16,886 nt of DNA, from positions 1 to 16,886 of the forward strand of contig USSJ01000003.1 of NCBI GenBank assembly GCA_900557285.1. The letters are read 5' to 3'. Position numbers and translations under genes: made by a program. This document shows, piece by piece, positions 1 to 7,574 of this stretch. The stretch's first letter is position 1; every line of letters starts with the position of its first letter. Under the pieces are notes generated by a model that saw only the letters and a program-made list of their open reading frames with translations, made no database searches and had not been told where the DNA came from. The stretch is from an uncultured Clostridia bacterium. GTDB lineage: Bacteria > Bacillota > Clostridia > Christensenellales > Borkfalkiaceae.

Positions 1-1
1 T

Positions 2-2221
2 TACGAATATCTGGATCCTGTCTATACGGGTTCTTCGACGATGTATTCCATCGATATCGAAGGGCTGTCCCAGTACAGGACGCAGTCCGACAAAGCGGGC
101 GATGACGGCGAAACTGAATCGCAGATCTCCTCGCAGGCGTCCGCTATGGCGACCGTCCGCATCCTGGAGATGGTAGACATTTATGAGACCGCGGGCAGGC
201 TTTCTTCCACGTCGTCCTCGTACAGCCTGGACGAAGCGGGAATGCGTGCGGCGATCAACGAATGGACGGTCAGCGAAGGGTACATGGAAGCCGTGGCGAC
301 GGATAGCGAGCGCCAGACCTGGACGGAAGCGGATTATCGCAACCAGCTTCTGGCAGACTATAAGACCACGCTGGACACCTTCAAGGAAGAGCTGGAATCC
401 GACTACATTGCGGCACTGGAATCGTACGATACGACGACGGCTCCCTGGTCTGATTGGAAAGATCAGGTAGACAACGATATCTTCAAATTCTTCCTCTACG
501 AAGGATACATCACCCCGCAGTACAAGCAGGTAAACGGCAGGGACGATAAGACGGTCATCGAAAAATTCGACAATGCGAGCATCGTCGACCGCATCACGAC
601 GAAGGAAGCGGCGATCGAGCGCGTCTACAACGACACGGTCACGACCGGACTGAACGCGATCCTGACGCAGTGGGGCACGGCGGGCACGCTGCAGACGCTC
701 TACGCGGCAGATGCGACGGGAATTCTCCTGCGCAACAAGCTGGGCGACGACGGGAAGCTGGTGTTCCCGAATATTTCGGGCATCGTATCGCTGGGACATA
801 AGTCGAACACGGCGAAAGTCACGGTGAACGGAAAAGAATACACGGTGGCGCACAACCACAATGCGGACGGCACGCCCGTTTCCGCGAATGAATACGACGT
901 ATTGCAGATCACGGTCAACGGCACGGATCCGAAAGCGATCTATAACTTCGGCTTCACCGTTGCGCCGGCACATTACTATACGGCGGACGCAGAGAATCCC
1001 AACGGCAGGAAGATCGACATTGCGAATAATGAGTTCGGCGTGGATTATGCTTCTTCCGATTTTCAGCAGAACGTCATCCAGTCGCTCGAGCACGTCGAAG
1101 TGCCTGTCGGTGCAGGCCCTTACGCCGCGACCGACCGCGACAACAATGACAATCCCGCAGGGTCTGCGTTCTGGAGCCAGAACGTCGTGTACTTCAAAGC
1201 GAACGACAACTTCATGTTCGAAGTGAAAGCGGACAAACTGCGTATGCAGGTCGTGAGCTCTTCCGACGCGATCGACGTTCTCTCGAGCGGCGCGGTGGAT
1301 TACGTCGTACCGCAGTTCACGAAAGACAATGCGGATCGCCTTTCCTCGATGGAAAAAGACGGGTTTGTCAGCCTTGATACCTGGCAGCTCGGTTATGGTT
1401 ATATCGGTATCAACGCGGGCAAAGTTCCCAACGTGAATATCCGCCGCGCGATCATGTCGGCGATGAACACGTCGCTGGCTACATCGTACTACCAGGCAGG
1501 CACGTGCGTCACCATCGACTGGCCTATGTCCCGCGTCAGCTGGGCGTACCCGTTCGCGGACGACGGCGAAACTTCCCTGCAGAACGGACATCCGTATACG
1601 CAGTGGACGGGCGAAGCGGCGGCAAGACAGAAGATCAGCGAGTATATGAAAGCAGCCGGCGTGACCGAAGGGGATTCGCAGCTGAGCATCACCTTTACGA
1701 TCGCGGGCGCCTCCATCACCGAACATCCCTGCTACAACGTATTCCGTCAGGCGCAGGAGATCCTCAACGATATGGGTTGGGATATCGAACTGAAAGCGGA
1801 CTCGCAGGCCCTTACAAAACTTGCCACAGGCGCACTCGAAGTGTGGGCGGCGGCATGGGGTTCCACGGTCGATCCGGATATGTATCAGGTTTACCACATG
1901 AATTCCACGGCGACCTCCGTTTATGCGTGGGGCTACCGCGAAATCAAGAGCGACAAGAACCTTTACGACTATGAATACGGCGTGATCAGAAATCTGAGCG
2001 GCATCATCGACGACGCAAGGGAAACGATGGATCAGTCGGTCAGAAAGCCGCTGTATCAGCAGGCGATGAGCCTCGTGCTGGATCTGGCGGTCGAACTTCC
2101 CGTTTACCAGAGGCAGGAACTGTTTGCTTACAACAGCAAGACCGTTTCCGGTTTCAATGATAACGTAAACCCGTATTCTTCGCCGCTGGAAAAGATCTGG
2201 GAACTTGAACTGATCGCCTGA
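2..2221 (+). CDS. Family-5 extracellular solute-binding protein of an Opp/Dpp-type ABC importer (5' end outside window)
   Basis: This is the C-terminal 739 residues of a solute-binding lipoprotein that would capture peptide-like (or oligosaccharide) ligands outside the cell and deliver them to the permease pair encoded next. The frame is open to the left edge from base 2; the ATG at 41 has no Shine-Dalgarno and lies mid-domain, so it is not the start. SBP_bac_5 hallmarks are in the second half: a PVGAGPY turn near 1100-1120, a GYGYIGIN...IRRAI stretch near 1390-1452, and a WGSTVDPDMY segment near 1856-1885 where family members usually have a W..D..DP motif. About 240 residues (roughly 110-850), rich in Asp, Glu, Ala and Tyr and partly helical or coiled-coil-like, have no counterpart in ordinary DppA/OppA proteins. 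The stop is 23 nt before oppB, so it is co-transcribed. The family call is firm; the ligand is unknown. Confidence 0.9.
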   Translation, partial: YEYLDPVYTGSSTMYSIDIEGLSQYRTQSDKAGDDGETESQISSQASAMATVRILEMVDIYETAGRLSSTSSSYSLDEAGMRAAINEWTVSEGYMEAVATDSERQTWTEADYRNQLLADYKTTLDTFKEELESDYIAALESYDTTTAPWSDWKDQVDNDIFKFFLYEGYITPQYKQVNGRDDKTVIEKFDNASIVDRITTKEAAIERVYNDTVTTGLNAILTQWGTAGTLQTLYAADATGILLRNKLGDDGKLVFPNISGIVSLGHKSNTAKVTVNGKEYTVAHNHNADGTPVSANEYDVLQITVNGTDPKAIYNFGFTVAPAHYYTADAENPNGRKIDIANNEFGVDYASSDFQQNVIQSLEHVEVPVGAGPYAATDRDNNDNPAGSAFWSQNVVYFKANDNFMFEVKADKLRMQVVSSSDAIDVLSSGAVDYVVPQFTKDNADRLSSMEKDGFVSLDTWQLGYGYIGINAGKVPNVNIRRAIMSAMNTSLATSYYQAGTCVTIDWPMSRVSWAYPFADDGETSLQNGHPYTQWTGEAAARQKISEYMKAAGVTEGDSQLSITFTIAGASITEHPCYNVFRQAQEILNDMGWDIELKADSQALTKLATGALEVWAAAWGSTVDPDMYQVYHMNSTATSVYAWGYREIKSDKNLYDYEYGVIRNLSGIIDDARETMDQSVRKPLYQQAMSLVLDLAVELPVYQRQELFAYNSKTVSGFNDNVNPYSSPLEKIWELELIA

Positions 2222-2244
2222 TCGGTGAACAAAAGGGAACGAGT

Positions 2245-3231
2245 ATGCTGAAATACACTCTGAAGAGAATCATCATTTCAATATTTTTGTTGCTCGGCGT
2301 ATCCATCATTCTGTATGTCCTGCTGCGCTGTATGCCTACCGACTTCGTGGAAAACAAGATCCTCGCCCTCGTGCAGAACGGCGGCGAGGTGAGCGAAGAG
2401 TTCATACAGCAGATGTACAGGACATACGGTCTGGACGGAAACATGTTTGTCGGGTATTTCACCTGGCTGGGCAACGTATTCCGCGGAGATTTCGGGAACA
2501 GCTTTATCAGTCAGAGGCCTGTTCTGAGCGAAATTTTCAGTGCGGACAGGATCGGAACTTCCTTTTTTGTCGCGTTTATCGCGACCATATTCGAATTCAT
2601 GATCGCGATCCCTCTCGGCATCACGGCGGCGACGCATCAATATTCCGTGCGCGACTATGTCGTTACGGTGCTTGTGCTGATCGGTATCTCGTTGCCTTCC
2701 TTCTTCTTCGGGCAGATGCTGAAAGACATCTTTGCGAACAAACTGGGCTGGTTCCCCGTTTCGGGCATGACGAGTGCGGGTTCTTCGCTTACGGGCATTG
2801 AAGCGGTCGGCGATTACCTGTGGCACATGGTACTTCCGATTCTGACCGTCGTCATCCTGAGCATCGGCGCGCGCATGCGCATGACGAGGACGAACATGCT
2901 CGAAGTGCTCAATTCCGACTATATCCGCACGGCGCGTGCGAAGGGACTGAACGAGCGGACGGTCATTTACAAGCACGCGTTCCGCAACACGATGATCCCT
3001 CTGGTCACCAGCCTTGCGGGCCTGATCCCGTCGCTGTTCAGCGGCGCGATGATCACCGAGCAGGTATTCAGTCTGACGGGTATCGGAAGTTATGCTCTGA
3101 ATGCCATGCAGCAAGGCGATATCCCCGTGATCATGACTTACAATATGTTCCTGGCATGTCTGTCCGTTCTGGGCGTTCTGCTGGCGGATCTTATGTATGC
3201 GATCGTGGATCCCCGCGTGAAACTTGCGTAA
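2245..3231 (+). CDS. oppB: Opp/Dpp-type ABC transporter permease, OppB/DppB family
   Basis: 328-residue inner-membrane permease subunit, the usual length for OppB/DppB. About six membrane spans are visible (roughly residues 8-28, 105-128, 138-160, 194-210, 251-275 and 297-321). The first begins with the typical LKRIIISIFLLLGVS start, and the long loop after it carries YRTYGLDGNMFVGYFTWLGN, characteristic of the family. The cytoplasmic EAA coupling loop (ARAKGLNERTVIYKHAFRN, about 230-248) is intact, so contact with the ATPases should work. The C-terminal VDPRVKLA is the canonical ending. The start ATG follows an AAAGGGAACGAG ribosome-binding site. It forms a heterodimer with the next gene product. 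Opp versus Dpp specificity cannot be told from the permease. Confidence 0.95.
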   Translation: MLKYTLKRIIISIFLLLGVSIILYVLLRCMPTDFVENKILALVQNGGEVSEEFIQQMYRTYGLDGNMFVGYFTWLGNVFRGDFGNSFISQRPVLSEIFSADRIGTSFFVAFIATIFEFMIAIPLGITAATHQYSVRDYVVTVLVLIGISLPSFFFGQMLKDIFANKLGWFPVSGMTSAGSSLTGIEAVGDYLWHMVLPILTVVILSIGARMRMTRTNMLEVLNSDYIRTARAKGLNERTVIYKHAFRNTMIPLVTSLAGLIPSLFSGAMITEQVFSLTGIGSYALNAMQQGDIPVIMTYNMFLACLSVLGVLLADLMYAIVDPRVKLA

Positions 3232-3243
3232 GGAGAGGGCGAT

Positions 3244-4338
3244 ATGGACAAAGAAGAATTTGAAAAGGAAGAGGGGCTCGGCGTATCCGCCGAAGAGGAA
3301 AAGGCCGTCGTGGCGGAAGCAAGCGCGGCGGAAATCACCGAAATGGAGGATACGGAAACCCCTCTGGACAAAAACATAAAACTGATGTCGCCCATGCGCA
3401 TGGTTTTGCGGCGGTTTTTCCGTTCGAAACTCTCCATTGCCGGCATCGCCATGCTTGCCTTCCTGATCGTGTTCAGCTGGCTCGGACCCGTGGTCTATGA
3501 CGCGTGGGGCGAGACGGAAGTGGACAGGTCGGGGTCGAATACGTACACCGTTTTTGAAGTGGAAAACGAGGAAGGTCCGTTCGTACAGCTGATCGTCACG
3601 CATGACTCCATCAATGCGCTGGCATTGCCGTCGTCGGAGCACATTCTCGGCACGGACGAGCAGGGCATGGATGTCTTTACCCGCCTGATGTACGGCGGCA
3701 GGCTGTCGCTCACGCTGAGCTTTTTGGCGGTCATACTGATCTCGTTCATCGGTATCGTGCTGGGAGGCATCGCAGGGTTTTACGGCGGCGTGGTGGATAA
3801 CATCATCATGCGCCTTTGCGACATACTGATGTGTTTCCCGACACTGCCGCTGATGTTGATACTGGGTACCGTACTGGAAGCGAACGGCGTGGCGCCGGAG
3901 CTATACATATACTTATTGATGGGCTTGGTTTCGCTATGGTCATGGACGGGCATGGCGCGGCTGGTACGCGGGCAGATCCTGTATCTGCGCGAGCAGGAAT
4001 ACATGGTCGCCGCGGAGGCGATGGGGTATTCCACGATGCGCCGTATCTTCAAGCACCTGATCCCGAACGTACTTCCGCAGATCCTTGTCACGATGACGCT
4101 CTCGCTGGGCAGCATGATCCTTTACGAATCGACGCTTTCCTATCTGGGGCTGGGCGTGCAGATCCCGTACGCATCCTGGGGTACGATGGTCGAAGTCATT
4201 TCCCGCCGCAGCGATATTCTGCAGAATTACCCGAGCGTCTGGGTGCCGTCCGGCATTTGCATCGTCATAGCCGTGCTTGGCTTTAACTTTATTGGCGACG
4301 GGCTGCGGGACGCGCTCGATCCGAAACAGAGGCGATAG
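3244..4338 (+). CDS. oppC: Opp/Dpp-type ABC transporter permease, OppC/DppC family, with acidic N-terminal tail
   Basis: 364-residue partner permease of OppB. The ribosome-binding site AAGGAGAGGG overlaps the oppB stop. Residues 1-50 are a Glu/Ala-rich cytoplasmic tail not typical of the family. The usual start then appears (RRFFRSKLSIAGIAML, first span about 64-84). About 45 external residues come before the family motif ILGTDEQGMDVFTRLMYGGR (134-153), longer than usual. The EAA loop is at about 252-272 (EYMVAAEAMGYSTMRRIFKH), followed by NVLPQILV, STLSYLGLG and the terminal GDGLRDALDPK, all diagnostic. Acidic or charged tails also occur on OppD and OppF here, which could mean the cytoplasmic face of this complex carries extra charged segments (inference). 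Confidence 0.95.
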   Translation: MDKEEFEKEEGLGVSAEEEKAVVAEASAAEITEMEDTETPLDKNIKLMSPMRMVLRRFFRSKLSIAGIAMLAFLIVFSWLGPVVYDAWGETEVDRSGSNTYTVFEVENEEGPFVQLIVTHDSINALALPSSEHILGTDEQGMDVFTRLMYGGRLSLTLSFLAVILISFIGIVLGGIAGFYGGVVDNIIMRLCDILMCFPTLPLMLILGTVLEANGVAPELYIYLLMGLVSLWSWTGMARLVRGQILYLREQEYMVAAEAMGYSTMRRIFKHLIPNVLPQILVTMTLSLGSMILYESTLSYLGLGVQIPYASWGTMVEVISRRSDILQNYPSVWVPSGICIVIAVLGFNFIGDGLRDALDPKQRR

Positions 4339-4340
4339 GC

Positions 4341-5708
4341 ATGAAGTTAATCAAACTATTTAAGAAAAAAGAAGAGGGCGAAGTAAAAACTTCTGCCTCC
4401 GGCCATTACCTGACGGGCAAAGAGGTTCGTGCGATTGCCAAGGCAAACAACAAGGAAATGCGCCGTCTGGAACAGGCAAAACGCCGCAAACTTCCCGTGT
4501 CCGCGTACACCACGCAGATGAAGGACGACGGAAATCTTCTCGAGATCGAAGATCTGCATTCCTATTTCTTTACCGATCAGGGTGTGGTGAAGGCGGTCAA
4601 CGGCGTCAGTTTTGAAGTCCCCATGAATTCTACCGTAGGCGTGGTCGGGGAATCCGGCTGCGGAAAATCCGTCACGTCCATGTCGGTCATGCGCCTTTTG
4701 CAGGGGCCTTCGGGGCAGATCGTGAGCGGTTCCATCCGCTTCAAAGCATTGGATTTCAAGCGCGACGAGAACGGAAAACTGATTCCTGTCTATGTCCGGG
4801 ACGACAAAGGGGACATCATGTATGAACCTGTCCTGGATAAAGCGGGCAATCCCCGTAAGGATTCGAACGGCGACGCGATCATGCGGCCGGTGCAGGCGCG
4901 CGATGAAAACGGGATCGGCATTTACGAAAAGGAAGAGAAAGTTTTCGATATTGCCAAAATGCCGATCCATGAAATGTACCGTCTGCGCGGCAGACAGATG
5001 TCGATGGTCTTTCAGGAGCCGATGACTTCGCTGAACCCGGTATTTACGATCGGAAATCAGCTGGACGAAGTTACGCTCATCCACGTACCCGACGCAACCA
5101 AAGAATTTGCTAAAAAACGCTCGATCGAGATGCTGAATCTTGTCGGGATCGCCATGCCGGAACGCGTGTACAGTTCGTACCCGCACGAGTTGTCCGGCGG
5201 TATGCGCCAGCGCGTCATGATCGCCATGGCGCTTGCCTGCGAACCGCGCCTGATCATCGCCGACGAGCCGACGACGGCGCTGGACGTTACCATTCAGGCA
5301 CAGATCCTCGACCTTTTCAACGATCTGAAAAGAAAGATCAACGGATCCATCCTCCTGATCACGCACGATCTGGGCGTGATCGCCGAAATGGCAGATTATG
5401 TCGTCGTCATGTATGCGGGCAAGATCATCGAACGCGGCACCGTGTCCGAAATTTTCCACAATCCCTGCCATCCTTACACGCAGGGCTTGCAGAAGTCCAA
5501 ACCGACGATGAAATCCAAGGTAGATCAACTTTTCAATATTCCCGGCAACGTGCCGAATCCGATCAACATGCCGGATAACTGTTACTTCAAGGAGCGCTGT
5601 TCCAAATGCATCGCGAAATGCTCCGGAGAGTATCCGAACATGATCAGGATCAGTCCCACGCATTACGTTGCTTGTCATCTGTATGACGATCAGGAGTGGA
5701 GGGGCTGA
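4341..5708 (+). CDS. oppD: Opp/Dpp-type ABC transporter ATP-binding protein, OppD/DppD family, with internal insert
   Basis: 455 residues, roughly 100 longer than a usual OppD. It begins 2 nt after the oppC stop, with a Lys-rich 1-60 extension. ATPase motifs are complete: Walker A GESGCGKS (103-110), Q-loop Q225 in MVFQEPMTSLNPV, signature LSGGMRQR (284-291), Walker B LIIADE (304-309) and H-loop H342 in THD. Between Walker A and the Q-loop, residues about 139-200 form an added hydrophilic segment where other OppD proteins have only a few residues. The C-terminal oligopeptide-transporter domain has Cys414, 420, 423, 427 and 445. Comparable Cys clusters in DppD/OppD proteins have been reported to hold a 4Fe-4S cluster; binding here is inferred. 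It pairs with OppF to energise import. Confidence 0.95.
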   Translation: MKLIKLFKKKEEGEVKTSASGHYLTGKEVRAIAKANNKEMRRLEQAKRRKLPVSAYTTQMKDDGNLLEIEDLHSYFFTDQGVVKAVNGVSFEVPMNSTVGVVGESGCGKSVTSMSVMRLLQGPSGQIVSGSIRFKALDFKRDENGKLIPVYVRDDKGDIMYEPVLDKAGNPRKDSNGDAIMRPVQARDENGIGIYEKEEKVFDIAKMPIHEMYRLRGRQMSMVFQEPMTSLNPVFTIGNQLDEVTLIHVPDATKEFAKKRSIEMLNLVGIAMPERVYSSYPHELSGGMRQRVMIAMALACEPRLIIADEPTTALDVTIQAQILDLFNDLKRKINGSILLITHDLGVIAEMADYVVVMYAGKIIERGTVSEIFHNPCHPYTQGLQKSKPTMKSKVDQLFNIPGNVPNPINMPDNCYFKERCSKCIAKCSGEYPNMIRISPTHYVACHLYDDQEWRG

Positions 5709-5709
5709 T

Positions 5710-6825
5710 ATGAATAAGAAAAACAATCTGAAAAATCCCGAAACGGAAAACGCCGATCTCGACAAAGCGGCCGACCTGAACGAAGAGAAAGCCATGGAAA
5801 ACGCGCAAACGGATGCGGACGTGCAGTCCGAAATGAATCTTCCGCCCGATCCCGACGCGATCCTGGAAGTAAGGCATCTGAAAAAGTACTTTACGCTCAA
5901 AAAGACGATCATGGGCAAGGCGCTGAGCACGCTCAAAGCGGTGGACGACGTGTCTTTCAAGATCCGTAAAGGCGAAACGCTGGGCATCGTCGGCGAATCG
6001 GGCTGCGGAAAGACGACGATGGGCAGAACCATTCTGAATCTTCATCATCCGACGTCAGGGCAGGTCTTTTTCGAGGGTACCGATATAGCGGGATTCAATT
6101 CCGCCCAGATGCGCCCTCTGCGCACGAAAATGCAGATCGTATTCCAGGATCCGTATTCTTCGCTGCCGCCGCGCAGTACGGTGGGCGGTATCCTTGCCGA
6201 AGCGGCAAAGATCCACAACATCGTACCCCGTTCGCAGCTCAAGGAATATGTCCTTTCCGTCATGGATAAGTGCGGTTTGCGCGATTACTATTACGAGCGG
6301 TATCCGCATGAATTTTCCGGCGGTCAGCGCCAGCGTATCTGTATTGCGCGTGCGCTGGTCGTGAACCCGAGTTTTGTCGTCTGCGACGAACCGGTTTCCG
6401 CTCTGGACGTGTCCATTCAGGCGCAGATCATCAACCTGCTCAAAAAACTGCAGAAAGAGCGTCAGCTCACCTATCTGTTCATTTCGCACGACCTTTCCGT
6501 CGTCAAACATATTTCCGACAAGATCGGCGTCATGTATCTGGGTTCCATGGTGGAATACGGCGACAAGGACAGGATCTTCGATAACCCGATGCATCCGTAC
6601 ACGCAGGCACTGTTTTCCGCCGTCCCGAATCCCAATCCCGACGAAAAAGTGGAAAGGATCCTGCTTACGGGCGACATCCCGTCGCCTGCCAACCCGCCGA
6701 AAGGCTGTAAATTCCACACGCGCTGCCCGCGTGCCATGGAGATCTGCGGCCAGGTGGCGCCCGTCTATAAAGAGTACGAGGAAGGGCACTTTGTTGCCTG
6801 CCATTGCTATCCTCAGGAGGACTGA
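5710..6825 (+). CDS. oppF: Opp/Dpp-type ABC transporter ATP-binding protein, OppF/DppF family
   Basis: 371 residues from the ATG at 5710. I prefer this over an in-frame ATG at 5668 because 5710 lies one base after the oppD stop and has a GGAGG at about 5698-5702. Residues 1-48 are an acidic, Asn/Glu-rich extension; the ATPase begins at ILEVRHLKKYF (51-61). Motifs: Walker A GESGCGKT (95-102), Q-loop Q146, signature FSGGQRQR (202-209), Walker B VVCDE (223-227) and H-loop H260. The Q-loop follow-on reads SSLPPRSTV, where relatives nearly always have SSLNPR. The C-terminal domain carries Cys333, 339, 346, 364 and 366, again a possible Fe-S site. It is the second ATPase of the importer heterodimer. 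Confidence 0.95.
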   Translation: MNKKNNLKNPETENADLDKAADLNEEKAMENAQTDADVQSEMNLPPDPDAILEVRHLKKYFTLKKTIMGKALSTLKAVDDVSFKIRKGETLGIVGESGCGKTTMGRTILNLHHPTSGQVFFEGTDIAGFNSAQMRPLRTKMQIVFQDPYSSLPPRSTVGGILAEAAKIHNIVPRSQLKEYVLSVMDKCGLRDYYYERYPHEFSGGQRQRICIARALVVNPSFVVCDEPVSALDVSIQAQIINLLKKLQKERQLTYLFISHDLSVVKHISDKIGVMYLGSMVEYGDKDRIFDNPMHPYTQALFSAVPNPNPDEKVERILLTGDIPSPANPPKGCKFHTRCPRAMEICGQVAPVYKEYEEGHFVACHCYPQED

Positions 6826-7070
6826 TGTCTAAAAAGAAAAAGAAACAAAAACAAAAGGTCATATACTATGACGACAACAGCACCATCGTGGATATGTCCG
6901 CTACCGTGAAAAAAAAGAAGGGCGCGCAGCAAGATCCGCCCCCTCGCTCAACTTTCAGGGATAAGCTCAGAACATATTTTTCCGCTGTCAAAATGATGTT
7001 TTTGCCTATGTGCGTCGTCTTGTTGATTCTCGCCGTGTTGTTTCTTTTGCTCATGCTGATGGCGCAATGA
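6825..7070 (+). CDS. Small single-span membrane protein at the end of the importer operon, function unknown
   Basis: 81 residues. The ATG at 6825 shares its A with the oppF TGA stop (TGATG), and a perfect AGGAGG lies at 6815-6820, so translation is probably coupled to oppF. The N-terminus is Lys-rich (SKKKKKQKQK), followed by VIYYDDNSTIVDMSATVKKKK, a Pro-rich linker and one hydrophobic helix at about residues 56-79 ending in AQ. The positive-inside rule puts the long N-terminal part in the cytosol and only a few residues outside. I recognise no domain. Similar YYDD..T..DMS small membrane proteins seem familiar from Clostridia, but I cannot verify that. It could be an accessory subunit of the importer or a general membrane protein carried along by the operon. 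Confidence 0.85.
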   Translation: MSKKKKKQKQKVIYYDDNSTIVDMSATVKKKKGAQQDPPPRSTFRDKLRTYFSAVKMMFLPMCVVLLILAVLFLLLMLMAQ

Positions 7071-7083
7071 TCATTAAACATAA

Positions 7084-7126
7084 CGTCCGCAGATCTCCGT
7101 TCGGAAATCTGCGGACGCTTTGTTTT
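7084..7126 (+). terminator. Rho-independent terminator of the importer operon
   Basis: A 15-bp stem with a single mismatch pairs 7084-7098 with 7103-7117 around the loop GTTC, followed by CTTTGTTTT. It starts 13 nt after the stop of the 81-residue gene and is the only strong terminator in the left half, so it marks the operon end and separates the importer from the regulator downstream. Confidence 0.9.
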
Positions 7127-7263
7127 ACGCCTGTATGCGCTTTTTGAAACGTATGCGCCCGCGCTCTGCTTTCAAATCCGCTCAAAAACCGTACAAAAAT
7201 CGTACAAAGACCGAGCGCCGCAAACAGACTCCGAAGGTACCGCGGCAGGTTTGACTTTAAGTA
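7127..7263. promoter_or_regulatory. Gene-free upstream region with two pairs of short direct repeats (candidate operators)
   Basis: No convincing coding frame lies between the terminator and the regulator's promoter. GTATGCGC occurs at 7133-7140 and again at 7151-7158 (18-nt period). CGTACAAA occurs at 7190-7197 and 7201-7208 (11-nt period, one helical turn). Direct half-sites on one face of the helix upstream of a promoter are the arrangement AraC-family proteins often bind, and an AraC-family gene follows. This is suggestive only; both are short words that could recur by chance. Confidence 0.3.
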
Positions 7264-7291
7264 TTGCATTTTTGAGAGGGTGTGGTATAAT
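7264..7291 (+). promoter_or_regulatory. Sigma-A type promoter with extended -10, upstream of the AraC-family gene
   Basis: TGGTATAAT (7283-7291) is a perfect extended -10 with consensus TATAAT at 7286-7291. A weak -35 TTGCAT at 7264-7269 lies 16 bp upstream. Transcription would begin around 7298, giving a leader of about 277 nt before the regulator's ATG at 7575. A nicer TTGACT at 7251 is too far away (29 bp) to serve as the -35. Confidence 0.7.
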
Positions 7292-7332
7292 AGAACGTGA
7301 ACACGGATGTGAATTTAGCGGCAGGACGAAAA

Positions 7333-7566
7333 TCACGGCGCAAAACAATCGGAAAAGGGAAAAATTGCGGCGGGAAGCTGTGGGATCAGAAAGAATATCA
7401 CGAAAAAACGTCACGGCGCAAAACGATCGGAAAAGGGAAAAATTGCGGCGGGAAGCCGCGGGATCAGAAAGAATATCACGAAAAAACGTCACGGCGCTAA
7501 ACGATCGGGAAATCAAAAAAGCGCGGCGGGAAGCCGCGGGACAAGGAGAAAAAAGGAGTAAACGGG
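7333..7566 (+). repeat. 78-bp tandem repeat, two near-identical copies plus one decayed copy, in the regulator's leader
   Basis: Copies begin at 7333, 7411 and 7489, an exact 78-nt period. Copies 1 and 2 differ at only 3 of 78 positions. Copy 3 keeps register but is degraded after about 7508 and again past 7542. The unit is purine-rich on the + strand and contains GCGGCGGGAAGCCGC, which folds into a GC hairpin with a 5-nt loop (perfect in copies 2 and 3, broken in copy 1). All three forward frames are open through the first two copies because the unit nearly lacks stop codons, so openness is not evidence of coding. It lies between the promoter at 7264-7291 and the ATG at 7575. Confidence 0.95.
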
Positions 7567-7574
7567 GAAGGGCG

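Noticed and set aside
2278..3642. Long minus-strand open frame antisense to the permease genes (454 codons), and similar ones at 4356-6032, 11647-13995 and 13493-14824
   Set aside because: These mirror the codon bias of well-supported + strand genes, have Arg/His-rich low-complexity translations and no recognisable domain.
5668..5709. Upstream in-frame ATG for oppF
   Set aside because: It lies within the end of oppD and has no good ribosome-binding site; the ATG at 5710 has GGAGG at proper spacing and sits one base after the stop.
7251..7256. TTGACT as the -35 of the regulator promoter
   Set aside because: It is 29 bp from the -10, too far for a sigma-A promoter.
7307..7312. Start-stop ATGTGA minimal open frame in the regulator's leader
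   Set aside because: No ribosome-binding site; a six-base match is expected by chance.
7297..7500. GTG-started 67-codon open frame across the 78-bp repeats, beginning almost at the predicted transcript start (leaderless)
   Set aside because: All three frames are open through the repeats because the unit lacks stop codons; it has no ribosome-binding site, and its end is created by one base change in copy 3. Coding is unsupported.
7251..7574. N-terminal extension of the AraC-family protein by 108 residues
   Set aside because: It would start upstream of the predicted transcript start, has no ribosome-binding site and encodes only the basic repeat. The ATG at 7575 gives a normal family length.
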